Positions 24,370 through 35,624 of a stretch of DNA of 64,000 nt are shown in pieces. The first letter of the stretch is position 1. The number at the start of each line of letters is the position of its first letter. The notes under the pieces were generated by a model, which saw nothing but the letters and a program-made list of their open reading frames with translations, searched no databases and was not told the origin of the DNA. Where the stretch lies: NCBI RefSeq assembly GCF_038095995.1, contig NZ_CP146005.1, positions 682,001 through 746,000 of the forward strand. Direction: 5' to 3'. Source of the DNA: Mesomycoplasma ovipneumoniae. Lineage in GTDB: Bacteria > Bacillota_I > Bacilli_A > Mycoplasmatales > Metamycoplasmataceae. The position numbers were made by a program, and so were the translations under genes.

Positions 24370-26142
24370 TTACGATTCACCTTCTATCTCAAGATATTTT
24401 TTACTTTTATAACCGCGAAAATCTACTCTTGCAATTTCATCATAATATTCTGTTCTATCATCATTATCTCAAGAAAAGAGAACGTGTTGTTGTAAAATTA
24501 ATTCTTTTTCTTGTTGGCTATATAAATTAGTATTTTCTAGAAAGCGTCTAAAATACTCAAATTCATGGTCCCTTTCTTTTAGATATTTATTCAACGCATC
24601 CCGATATAAAATTAATTCTTCCATAGATGATTCAATCACATTTTTATCTAAATCAATTTGCCTTGGTGATCTAGAAACGAAGAAGGCCGGATCATTGCCG
24701 TCACGCAAAAAAATATCTTGTTCAAGTTTGACCAATTTTTGTTTGAAATAATATTTTAAAATTTCGTATTTACCTTGATAAATATCATCATACAAATTTG
24801 AATGGCCAATTCAGTAATAAATTTTTTGACCATCAACATACAATAAAATGAAATTTTTCAATGCAATTGGCAAAATTCATGCATCGCCATCCCCATAGGC
24901 GGACTTGTAATATGGTTGAAATCAAAAAACTGGCTTTTTTGAGTCAAATTGGGAAATTATTTCATCAAAAAGGCCATATTCTTGTCCACCAAGGTAAAAA
25001 ATTTCGAAATTTTCAGGTTTTAATTTTGCTCAGCTTGGCAGAATAAGAAAATCAGGTTCATCAGGATAATAAAAATCTAGATCTTCAATTCAATATTTTG
25101 GACCAAATAAAATTTGCAACAAGAAGATTAATTCGATTTTATTTGTCCAATTATTCGCATGATCATAATAAGTTTGGCCGACTTTAGCAAAAAGTTCGAT
25201 GCAATACTTTCGATATTCTGGACCAAATTTATCAAATCAACTAAGAATAAATTTATCGCGACTTTCAATGTTTAAATTAAGCTTTTTAACCCCGTATTTT
25301 TCAAACTTTTTAAGCAAATTTTCATAAGTTTCAAAAGTAAATACATTTTGAATTGGTTCGATTTGGGTTTCTTCGTCAAAATTATAATTCTCTTTTAATA
25401 ACAAATTGTAGATATTTTCTACATTTTGTCCTAAATATGCTTTATTTATATCTACAAACTTTGCGCCATATTCATATCTATTTGATAAAAAATCAAAGAT
25501 TTTTTCATGGTAATTTGTTAAATTTTTTGGCTTTGCATAAGGAACACTTTCCTGAATTTCCTTAATAATTAAAGCTTCAATTTCTCTTAATTCGGTTTTT
25601 GATTTAAATATTTTTCAAAAAATAGCCGGATAAGAGATTGAAAATTCGCATTTTCCAATATCATCAAAGTTTTCAAAGACAACAACAACCTCTTCAAAAC
25701 CTTTACCATCGTATGAATCACATGAAGAATAAAGTTCAGAGATAAGACGAAGATTTTCTTTTCCATTTTTTTCACAATATTCAATGTTTGCTCAACCGCC
25801 AATTAAACACCTAATATCATTATAAAAATGAAAATTATTGAGTTTTTTGGAAAAAAACGCACTTTTTGGGATATCTTCTAGTTTTAAATTATAAACATAA
25901 TCTTCTTGTTTATAATTTAAACTAATAATTCTTTCAATTGGATTAGGATTGAAGCCGTTGTTAAGGTAATTGTATAAAAAAATTGGAAATGGAAAATTAT
26001 CATATTTACAATCAAACGATAAATCAACATCGTACTTAATCATGTTTGGAATTGAACAGCGACTTTTAATATTAATTTCTATATATTTTAGTTTAATTAA
26101 TTGTTTTTTTGCCTTGGTTACTAAATCTAATTGCTTCTCCAT
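24370..26142 (-). CDS. Unknown 590-aa protein, module copy B
   Basis: Paralogue of the 20288-22060 gene with identical length and closely similar sequence; differences are scattered substitutions. I checked the frame for TAA/TAG across its whole length: only TGA (Trp) codons interrupt it. Start ATG 26142 has the same AAAGGTG upstream. It stands 72 bp downstream of the stop of the paired membrane gene rather than overlapping it. Function unknown; no signal peptide or membrane segment is seen. Confidence 0.8.
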
Positions 26143-26214
26143 ATAAAAAATGCACCTTTTCAACATTTAACATTTTTTCTCTTGGTATAAATTCCTTCTT
26201 ATCGAATTTTCCCT

Positions 26215-27618
26215 TTATCATTCTTGCTCCCTTACATGATAACTGGGAAAATATATTTTTACGTATGATGGTATATTTTTGTTTTTATTTGTATTTGTAT
26301 TTGTATTTGTATCTTTACTTGTATTTTTATTTGGATCATCAATATCAAACTCATTTTTAGGGTCAGCTCAATCAATAGCATCACTAGCTAGACCTTCTCC
26401 AACAACAAAGCGATCTTTAGTAAAACCGATATCTTTATTTAAATTATTATTTGGATCAATTCACCATCTATTTCCTACCATCAAATTTGCTGTATATTTT
26501 GTTTTTATAGCCAAATTTTCCATAACTGATCTATTATATGAATAAAAATCAATAGGTGAATTTAGTTTCTTATCCATATTTTCGTGGTCTTTTTCATTCA
26601 TTTTATCTTTTATTGAACTAGGTAGTAAGTTTTTAATAATAATTTTGGTTAATTCTGATTGGGCTAGCAAACTTCCAACCGCTAAAAGTCAGGCTGCAGG
26701 TTCTGGAATTGGTTGTTCACTAATAACAAAATGAGGTTCTAAGTCTTTACTGTGAAAATTAAAAAATCAGGCAGGATGGATTCCAGTGTATTGTTTTAAT
26801 TTTTCCTTATCTTTTGCTTTTACAATAGAAAGTTCTAAAGCCGCTACATTTGCTATTTCTTTAATACTAGGCTCACCTTTTGCTTTTGGTAATTTATCTA
26901 AGTCAACCACAATTGAGCTTTCAGTTCTTCGAGTAATAGGGTTATTATCAACTGGTACAGAAACAGGGGCATAATTATCTGACGAATAGTAACTTTCACG
27001 GTTCCCAAATCATCTACCTACATCATCAACAACCTTTGGAAAAGTTTCCACAGCTACCGCAGCAGCTGTCGAAACTGCTACTGCGGCAATGGCAGCTGCA
27101 ACAGCATTTGAAATAAATGGAATAAAAGGCAAAAGGAAAAAGAAGGTTTTTTCAACCCGAGTTTGATTTTGAAGCTCTCTAAAGTCAAAAACATAACCTT
27201 CAAATTTTAGTTTTGGTACGCCTTCTTCAAAATAGAGTTCAGCTTTTTCGTTAACAAATTCAAGCGAAGCACTATTTAGAATTACCTCACCTTCTTGATT
27301 AATTTGAATCTGAATATCATCTAGATTAGGAGAGTCTGAATTAGTACTTGTTTTGTTTAGATGTGTTTTGGCATTTTTAATATTTGCATTAATAACAAGC
27401 GAATTTTGTTGGTTTTTGGCTGAAACAATTTGGACTAAATCATCAAAATTTACCGGTTTTTTTGAATTTGATAAATCTATATCACGAGTTTCAAGTTTAA
27501 AATCTGAATAGGTTTTTGTATTTTGAAAATGTCAAAGCGGCCCAAAAACACTTAGTGTAAGTGAAGTGACAGCAAGAATATTGGTGATAAACTTAAAAAA
27601 CTTTAACTTTTTTTTCAT
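26215..27618 (-). CDS. Unknown membrane protein of 467 aa, module copy B
   Basis: Paralogue of the 22011-23525 gene. It has the same MKKKLKFFKF start, an N-terminal hydrophobic segment and an Ala/Val-rich segment near residues 165-205. Relative to copy A, one base is missing in a short C/T run at about 26227-26232, so the frame changes and translation stops at 26215, 37 residues earlier. Either copy could hold the ancestral end: this shorter end leaves a clean gap and ribosome site for the next gene. The repeat region encodes Thr-Asn/Lys-Asn dipeptides. Confidence 0.78.
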
Positions 27619-27900
27619 GTTTTTCCTTTTTTTAATTAAATTTTTAGTATTAAAATTTTAACATATGCTAAAAACTTTTTAGGAAAAATACCTAAAAAAA
27701 CTGTAGTTTAAAAGAATAAGTTATTATGTTAATCAATCGCTAAAAGAAATTACACTAGAATTCAGGCACATTTTTGCAAGCAAACATAAATTCAACTGAC
27801 AAAATGCTATTTTTAAATAGATAAAAATGAAAAACAAGTTATGAATTTTAAAAATAAATTTAAATCTTTTGTCTTTAAATTTATTAATTAACAAAAAGAT
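27619..27900. other. Module B 5' region with empty mini-element site
   Basis: It holds the conserved CTTTTTAGG/CCTAAAAA hairpin (about 27675-27702). It then continues directly from the ATTCAGGCACA stretch into TTTTTGCAAGCAAAC, the arrangement expected before mini-element insertion. No gene is seen. Confidence 0.6.
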
Positions 27901-28303
27901 CTACGATTTTCCTTCCATCTCAAGATATTTTTTACTTTTACGACCGCGAAAATCTACTCTTGCAAGCTCTTCATAATATTCAGTTCTATCATCATTATCT
28001 CAAGTAAAGGGGCCGTGAACTTCTAAAATTAATTCTTTTTCTTGTCGGGTGTATAAATTAGTATTTTCTAGAAAGGGTTCAAAAAACCCAAATTCATGGT
28101 CTATTTCTTTTAGATATTTATTCAACGCATCCCGATATAAAATTAATTCTTCCATAGATGATTCGATCACATTTTTGTCTAAATCAATTTGCCTTGGCAA
28201 TCTAGAAACAAAGAAGGCCGGATCCATGCCATCACGCAAAAAAATATCTTGTTCAAGTTTGACTAATTTTTCCTTAAAATAATATTTTAAAATTTCGTAT
28301 TTA
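27901..28303 (-). pseudogene. 3' part of module C 590-aa gene, cut off by IS256
   Basis: C-terminal about 130 codons of the third copy of the 590-aa gene (stop TAG 27901). The 5' part lies at 29687-31061 on the other side of the IS. The last 8 bases (28296-28303, CGTATTTA) are the left copy of the target duplication. Confidence 0.85.
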
Positions 28304-29686
28304 GGTAATGTTAAATATTTTGTGTTTTTAAAGTAAATTTATTTTGATAAAATTTATTATGAAGGACCAAAATATGAAAAAACAGCAAAAAACATTATCC
28401 CCATTTGAGTTAGAAGCTAAAAAACTTGTTGACAAATACGCTGATTATAAAAAAATAAAAAAAGAAGATTTTCACAACGAAATTTCGCATATGTTTAAAA
28501 CTTTTACTGAGGCGCTCTTAAGGGCGGAATTAAGCCAACATTTAGGCTATGAAAAAAGTAACCGAAGCAAAAAAGGCGTGCATAGGCCAAATAAGCGAAA
28601 CGGATTTTCGGACAAAACTGTGAATTATAATCATAATAGTTTTCGTCTAAAAATACCAAGAGATCGAAATGGCACTTTTGAGAACAAATTACTCGGTAAA
28701 TACGAAACAAATTTAGGCGATATCGAAGAGCAAGTGTTTTCACTTTTTGCATCAGGAATGTCATATGAAAATATTGTTAACACAATAAAAAGTATCTATA
28801 AAAAAGAAATAAGTAATGCCTGAATTTCTTCAGTTACTGACAAATTATTGCCTGAAATTGAAAAGTGAAAATCGCGAAAAATTGAGAATTCCTATCCAAT
28901 TTTGTACATTGATGGGATGTTTTTTAATGTTAAAGAAAACGGTGTTTTTGTCAAAAAATCACTTTATCTTATTCTTGCAATTGATTGGGACGGAAATAAA
29001 AAAGCACTGGGATTTTGGATTAAAAATACCGAATCAGCAAGTAATTGACTTGATGTTTTTAACGAACTAAAAACTCGCGGGCTGGAAGATGTTCTAATAA
29101 TTTCTTGCGATAATCTAAGCGGAATTAGTCAAGCAATTGAAGCGGTTTTCCCGCAAACAGATGTTCAAAAATGTGTTGTTCACCAAATTAGAAACTCGCT
29201 TTTAAAAGTTTCTAACAAAGACAAAAAAGAGTTTGTCCTTGATATGAAAAAGATTTATCAAGCGGCTAATCAAGAATTTGCAATGCAAAATCTTGATAAA
29301 TTTGCGGAAAAATGAGGCCAAAAATATCCTTCAATTATCAAGTCTTGGTATACAAATTTCGTTGAACTAACGACATTTTTTAAATATCCATATGAATTGA
29401 GGCAAGCAATTTATACGACAAATTTAATTGAGTCAATGAATAGAATAATTAGGAAAAATACAAAAACAAAAGGCGGAATTCAAAGTGTAAATTACCTTTC
29501 AAAAATAACTTATTTAACTCTCCAAAACGCATCTACAAAATGACAAAAGGTAAGAAATTGATTCATGATTAAAAAACAATTAGAAATTATTTTCCCTAAT
29601 CGGTTAAATAATGTAAAATTAAATTAGATTACATTTCTATTTGAAAAATCCATAAAAATTTAAAACACAAGATTATGAACACACCC
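28304..29686 (+). mobile_element. IS256-family insertion sequence, copy 1 (1383 bp)
   Basis: Ends GGTAATGTTAAATATTTTG and the complement of ...CATAATCTTGTG/GGGTGTGTT align as imperfect 26-bp terminal inverted repeats. It is flanked by 8-bp direct repeats CGTATTTA (28296) and CGTATTCA (29687), one mismatch. The 8-bp duplication fits the family. It lies inside the third copy of the 590-aa gene. The part I compared is identical to the copy at 32156-33538. Confidence 0.93.
28374..29627 (+). CDS. IS256-family transposase
   Basis: 417 aa when TGA is read as Trp (the first is at 28821). It is a mutator-type DDE transposase: the motifs Y-I-D-G-M, S-C-D-N-L-S-G and T-N-L-I-E-S-M-N-R supply the D, D and E, and K-C-V-V-H-Q-I-R-N-S-L is a typical IS256 stretch. 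I chose ATG 28374 because AAGGA lies 7 nt before it; ATG 28359 is in frame upstream. The TAG at 29625 ends the gene 59 bp before the IS end. Confidence 0.95.
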
Positions 29687-31061
29687 CGTATTCATAAATA
29701 TCATCATACAAATTTGAATGGCCAAATCAGTAATAAATTTTTTGATCATCAACATACAATAAAATGAAATTTTTTAATGCTATTGGCAAAATTCATGATT
29801 CTCCCGCACAAAAGGCGGACTTGTAATATGGTTTGAATCAAAAAACTGGCTTTTTTGAGTCAAATTGGGAAATTATTTCATCAAAAAGGCCATATTCCTG
29901 CCCGTCAAAGTAAAAAATTTCAAAATTTTCAAGTTTTAGTTTTGCCCAACTTGGCAGAATAAAATAATCAGGTACATCGAGGTAAAAATATAGATCTTCA
30001 AATTCATATTTAGGACCAAATAAAATTTGCAACAAATAAATTAATTCGATTTTATTTGTCCAATTATTCACATTATCATAATAAGTTTGGCCTCTTTTAC
30101 CAAAAAGTTCGATACAATATTTTCGATATTCTGGGCCAAATTTGTCAAATCAACTAAGAATAAATTTATCGCGATTTTCAATATTTAAATCAAGCTTTTT
30201 AATCCCGTATTTTTCAAATTTTTTAAGCAAATTTTCATAAGTTTCAAATGTAAATACGTTCTGAATTGGTTGAATTTGGGTTTCTTCGCCAAAATTATAA
30301 TTCTCTTTTAATAAGAAATTGTAGATATTTTCTACATTTTGACCTAAATATGCTTTATTTATGTCTGCAAACTCTGAATTATATTCATATCTATTTGATA
30401 AAAAATCAAAGATTTTTTCGCCATAATTTGTTAAATTTTTTGGCTTTGCATAAGGAACACTTTCCTGAATTTCCTTAATAATTAAATCTTCAATTTCTCT
30501 CAACCTGCTTTTTGATTTAAATATTTTTCAAAAATAAGCCGGATAAGAAATTGAAAATTCGCATTTTTCAATATCATCAAAGTTTTCAAATACAACTACA
30601 ACTTTTCTAAGAGCTTTACCATCCCGTAAAGCAGGTGCAGAATAAAGATCAGATTTATAAACAACATTTTCTTCTTCTTCTTCTTTTATTTCACAATATT
30701 CAAGGTGGCGACAGTCGCCAATTAAACACTTAATATCATTATGAAAATGGAAATCTTTGAGTTTTTTGGAAAAAAACACACTTTTTGGGATATTTTCTAG
30801 TTTTAAATTATAAACATAATCTTCTTGTTTATAATTTAAGCTAATAATTCTTTCAATTGGATTAGGATTGTAAGTGTGTGTAAAGTAATTGTATAAAAAA
30901 TCTGGAATTTGATAATACTTATAAAGACAATCGGACGTTAAATCAATATCATACTTAGTCATGTTAGCAATTGAACAATGATTTTTAATATTAATTTCTA
31001 AATATTTTAATTTTTTTAACTGTTTTTTTGCCTTAGATACTAAATTTGCTTGGTTTTCCAT
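29687..31061 (-). pseudogene. 5' part of module C 590-aa gene, cut off by IS256
   Basis: The N-terminal about 455 residues of the third paralogue (start ATG 31061, MENQANLVSKAKK) remain open until the IS junction. Translation would then enter the IS and stop at 29673. The sequence is more diverged from copies A and B than they are from each other, and includes a Glu-rich insertion near 30665-30680. Confidence 0.87.
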
Positions 31062-31082
31062 AAGAAACACTCACATTTTGGA

Positions 31083-31586
31083 TATTTAACATTTTTTATT
31101 ATTAATATTGTAATTTATAAAAAAGAAGATTTTTCAACACAAATTTGGTTTTGCAGTTCTTAAATTCAACAACATCCCTTTCAAATTTTAGTTTTAGCAC
31201 ACTTTTCAGAATGTAGTTCACTTTCTTTGTTAAGAAATTCAAGTAAAGAGCTATTTAAAATTAGAAGGCATCTTGATTAATTTGTGTTTTAATATCATCT
31301 AAATTAGGGGTTAAATTAGTGCTTGTTCTGTTTAGATGTGTTTGGTTTTTTAATATTTGGATTGACAACAAGCGAATTTTGTTGGTTTTGGCTAAAAAAA
31401 TTTGACTAAATTATCAAAATTAGTGGTTTTTTGACTTTAATAAATCTAAATCACGGACTTTTACTTTAAAATCTAAATAGCTTTTTCTATTTTAAAAATG
31501 CCGAAGCAACCCTAAAACACTTAGGTTTAATCAAGAAAAAGCGACAAAATTAGCATAAACTTAAAAAACTTTAACTTATTCTTCAT
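31083..31586 (-). pseudogene. Remnant of module C membrane-protein gene
   Basis: This resembles the first about 170 codons of the module A/B membrane protein (start region at 31586, CTTCATG) but contains frameshifts and TAA/TAG in frame. The remainder, including the Ala/Val-rich segment, is deleted so that the remnant abuts the 590-aa pseudogene. It is a clear decaying copy. Confidence 0.8.
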
Positions 31587-32155
31587 GTTTTTCCTTTTTA
31601 TATACAATATTAATTCTTTATTACTATAATTATACCATATATTAAAAATTTTTTAGGAAAAAATACCTAAAAAATTGTTTTTTAAAAGAATAAGTTATTA
31701 TGTTAATCAATCGCTAAAAATAAACCGCGCTAAATTCAGGCATATTTTCCTGAATTTCCCAGTTTGATGGCAAAAATTCACTTTTTATTGAATGCAAATA
31801 TGCAAAAATACCGGTAAATCCATGTTTTTTACAACAAAGCTTTAATTTTTATTATTTAGAAATTAACCCTTAGCAAAAAAAAAAAAATGCTTGGTCTAAA
31901 AAAAATTTCTGTTATAATTACACACACTAAGAATAATTAATAAATTTGGATTTTAGAATTAAGGGGGATTTAGTTATGTTTTTGTCGTAAAAAAATCAGA
32001 CAGCGTGACTTTTCTGTCATATTTTTAAATATGATGCAATGCCTTAAATTTGACCGTTTAGAAATCTACAAATTTATGGCTTTTAATTATGGCTCTTTCA
32101 AAACTTCATATATTGTTCTTTCAAAACTTCATATATTTTTTTAGGCTCAATGTAA

Positions 32156-33538
32156 GGTAATGTTAAATATTTTGTGTTTTTAAAGTAAATTTATTTTGAT
32201 AAAATTTATTATGAAGGACCAAAATATGAAAAAACAGCAAAAAACATTATCCCCATTTGAGTTAGAAGCTAAAAAACTTGTTGACAAATACGCTGATTAT
32301 AAAAAAATAAAAAAAGAAGATTTTCACAACGAAATTTCGCATATGTTTAAAACTTTTACTGAGGCGCTCTTAAGGGCGGAATTAAGCCAACATTTAGGCT
32401 ATGAAAAAAGTAACCGAAGCAAAAAAGGCGTGCATAGGCCAAATAAGCGAAACGGATTTTCGGACAAAACTGTGAATTATAATCATAATAGTTTTCGTCT
32501 AAAAATACCAAGAGATCGAAATGGCACTTTTGAGAACAAATTACTCGGTAAATACGAAACAAATTTAGGCGATATCGAAGAGCAAGTGTTTTCACTTTTT
32601 GCATCAGGAATGTCATATGAAAATATTGTTAACACAATAAAAAGTATCTATAAAAAAGAAATAAGTAATGCCTGAATTTCTTCAGTTACTGACAAATTAT
32701 TGCCTGAAATTGAAAAGTGAAAATCGCGAAAAATTGAGAATTCCTATCCAATTTTGTACATTGATGGGATGTTTTTTAATGTTAAAGAAAACGGTGTTTT
32801 TGTCAAAAAATCACTTTATCTTATTCTTGCAATTGATTGGGACGGAAATAAAAAAGCACTGGGATTTTGGATTAAAAATACCGAATCAGCAAGTAATTGA
32901 CTTGATGTTTTTAACGAACTAAAAACTCGCGGGCTGGAAGATGTTCTAATAATTTCTTGCGATAATCTAAGCGGAATTAGTCAAGCAATTGAAGCGGTTT
33001 TCCCGCAAACAGATGTTCAAAAATGTGTTGTTCACCAAATTAGAAACTCGCTTTTAAAAGTTTCTAACAAAGACAAAAAAGAGTTTGTCCTTGATATGAA
33101 AAAGATTTATCAAGCGGCTAATCAAGAATTTGCAATGCAAAATCTTGATAAATTTGCGGAAAAATGAGGCCAAAAATATCCTTCAATTATCAAGTCTTGG
33201 TATACAAATTTCGTTGAACTAACGACATTTTTTAAATATCCATATGAATTGAGGCAAGCAATTTATACGACAAATTTAATTGAGTCAATGAATAGAATAA
33301 TTAGGAAAAATACAAAAACAAAAGGCGGAATTCAAAGTGTAAATTACCTTTCAAAAATAACTTATTTAACTCTCCAAAACGCATCTACAAAATGACAAAA
33401 GGTAAGAAATTGATTCATGATTAAAAAACAATTAGAAATTATTTTCCCTAATCGGTTAAATAATGTAAAATTAAATTAGATTACATTTCTATTTGAAAAA
33501 TCCATAAAAATTTAAAACACAAGATTATGAACACACCC
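32156..33538 (+). mobile_element. IS256-family insertion sequence, copy 2 (1383 bp)
   Basis: Same length and apparently same sequence as copy 1. It is flanked by a perfect 8-bp direct repeat CAATGTAA (32148-32155 and 33539-33546). The identity of the two copies and the perfect duplication suggest recent transposition within this region. Confidence 0.95.
32226..33479 (+). CDS. IS256-family transposase, copy 2
   Basis: 417 aa, the same protein as at 28374-29627, with the DDE motifs intact and TGA (Trp) codons in the same places. The AAGGA ribosome site is preserved. Nothing in the sequence suggests inactivation. Confidence 0.95.
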
Positions 33539-33770
33539 CAATGTAAATAAAAATGAGTTTTCTATTTTCATTGAGTTTAAATAGCAGTTGTATTTTTTTA
33601 TGATTTTTATCAGTGTATTAAACTAAAAAAGCAGTTTAAATATTTTATAACTTTGCTTTTTTAGTTTGCCTTATTTTATTAATAATTAGATTTTGCATTC
33701 ATGAGTCTTAGATTTAAAATTCAGTGTTTTTGTTTTGATAGTTATTTTTTCTGAGCTGGCCAAAAAAGTT

Positions 33771-33808
33771 AAAAAAGTGTCCAAACTAATAAACCAGGAC
33801 ACTTTTTT
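33771..33808. terminator. Terminator hairpin shared with mini-element end
   Basis: Arms AAAAAAGTGTCC/GGACACTTTTTT with U-runs on both strands. It lies 135 bp beyond the stop of the minus-strand permease gene and probably ends that transcript. Confidence 0.7.
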
Positions 33809-33942
33809 AAGATTATGTCATCAAACTGGGAAACTTGGGAGGCACATTTTTGCAAGCAAACATAAATTTAACTAACAAAATTACTATTTTTAAATAAATA
33901 AAATGAAAAAAGGTTAAATAAATTTCTCAATAGATTTGATTT

Positions 33943-35484
33943 TTATTCAGCTTTTTCAATTTTAGCTGAGTCAAAATTATCAAACAAATCAAATTTATCA
34001 ACTTTAGAAATTAAGAAGTAATTAATATAAGGGAAAGAAACAAATATTAATATTTGTGTAATAAAAATTAGAAAACTACCGATATTTGTAAGCATTAAAC
34101 CATTATCAGCAAAAACTCCGGCACCAGAAGAAGAATGAGCTTGTGTTGCAACGGCATAAATTTGTGAATAAATAAAGGCGGCAACGGCAATTAGAATTAA
34201 ACTTGAAGAAATTATTGCTGAAATTCAATATAATTTTGGGTTAATTTTACGCTCAATTGAATTAGGATACTTTATTTTTTTGCGTGAATAGGCGACAATA
34301 ATTGCCATATATACACCAAAGAAAATTAGTGAAGGGAAATTGGACATCGAATCAACAATAACATCACTACCAAATCCAATTCCTGTTCCATCTTTTTTTG
34401 GAAGTTTAATGGCTAGCGAAGGAATATAAATAACAAGCGCCCAAAACACTAATGTAATAAAAAGATAAAAAATTGTAACTTTTTCGTTAGAATATTTCTT
34501 TTTTAAACTATGAGCGCCAACAATTGCATTTAATTTTACAAGGTCTCTAACTTGATTTACAAATGCAGCATTTAAAGAATTAGCTACACCGTATGTTGAA
34601 ATCAAAAGGAAAACAGCCACAAAAATAGTAATGCCACGGGCTGCATTAGCCGGGAAAACGTCACTAATTAGACCTGAAATTGTTCCCTTATTATGCAGCG
34701 CTGATGATAAACCAATAAGAGTGTAAACGCTAGCAATTAAAATCATCCCCGCTGTAATAATCAAAGGGACTCTTTTACTTGCTTTTTGAACTTTATTATG
34801 AATTGAACCAACTGAAAGAAATGAATCATAAGCAAACAAAACCGCTGGAAGTGCAAGCACTAATTTTGAAAAATCAAAACTATTTTTTTCAGTTACTACA
34901 AAAGCACTAGAACCACCAGCATTATGAGTTGTTGGAAAAAAAATCCCAGCAAAGACAGCAATAATTAATGGAACAAATTTTAAAACTGTTGAAACAAGTG
35001 CAACATATCCAGAAAATTTAACAGAAACATAATTTGTTGTTACAAATAAAATAGTAAAAAAAGCACCTAATAATATGTGAGCCCAAAACGGAAATGAAAA
35101 ACTAGAGCCACTAGCTGTCTGAAAAAACCAAATTGTAATTTCAGACGAAAATATTCCTAAAATTAGGCTTAGCATCCCTAAATAATAAAATCCGTAACTA
35201 AATAAGACAAAATAACCACTTTTTTTGCCACCAATTTGGTAAGACCAGTTTGCTAGCCCATTTAGTTTGGTTTGTTTTAAAAAGCTAATTTCAGAAAAAC
35301 TAATTGCAGCAAAAAGCGAAATTATTCCTCCAATAATTCAAGCAAAAAGTCATGCATAACCATTATTATTAGTGGTTGCGGCGATGCTGTTATTTTTGAA
35401 AAAAATTCCGATTCCGACAACTGAGCCAACGAGCATCGATAAGGCTGCAAAAAAACCAAGTTTTCGGGCGCTTTGAATTTTCAT
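33943..35484 (-). CDS. APC-family amino-acid permease
   Basis: 513 aa membrane transporter. The N-terminal A-L-S-M-L-V-G-S-V-V-G-I-G-I-F is the APC-superfamily helix 1 signature, and about 12 hydrophobic segments follow. The C-terminal about 25 residues form a charged cytoplasmic tail rich in Asp/Phe/Lys. The start ATG 35484 has AGGAAT-like purines upstream (weak). It is divergent from the lipoprotein gene at 35625. The substrate cannot be read from the sequence; related mycoplasma permeases are annotated generically for amino acids. Likely terminator is the hairpin at 33771-33808. Confidence 0.9.
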
Positions 35485-35541
35485 GAGATTCCTTTTTGAT
35501 TAATTGTAAGTTGATAAAATTTTAAATATTTAAAAATTATA

Positions 35542-35550
35542 TTGTATAAT
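35542..35550 (+). promoter_or_regulatory. Extended -10 promoter for orphan protease lipoprotein
   Basis: TTGTATAAT, an extended -10, lies about 75 bp before the ATG at 35625 in the divergent gap with the permease. Confidence 0.5.
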
Positions 35551-35624
35551 TTACAAAATCAAAGCAATTTTTTCAATTTAACATCTAAAAAATTGCTGTT
35601 TTATAATTAATAGAGAGATATATT

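Larger units (their letters stand above)
31749..33839 (+). mobile_element. Mini-element copy 3 (MFLS mini-ORF), interrupted by IS256
   Basis: The left end CCTGAATTTCCCAGTTT (31749-31765) and right end AAACTGGGAAACTTGGG (33823-33839) are inverted repeats. It has 13 A's, TTGGTC (31891), TATAAT (31913), GGGGG and the mini-ORF M-F-L-S-stop at 31976-31990. Without the IS and its duplication it is 700 bp. The IS256 copy sits in the first arm of hairpin 3. Flanking 11-bp direct repeats are AGGCATATTTT (31738) and AGGCACATTTT (33840), one mismatch. Confidence 0.82.

Noticed and set aside
28504..28764. Antisense 86-aa ORF inside both IS256 copies
   Set aside because: It appears twice only because the IS is duplicated; no start signals or recognisable sequence.
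28304..29686. Programmed frameshift in the IS256 transposase (159-aa ORF then 84-aa ORF)
   Set aside because: The two ORFs are in different frames by chance; reading TGA 28821 as Trp keeps the first frame open to a full 417-aa DDE transposase. The 84-aa ORF is a shadow.
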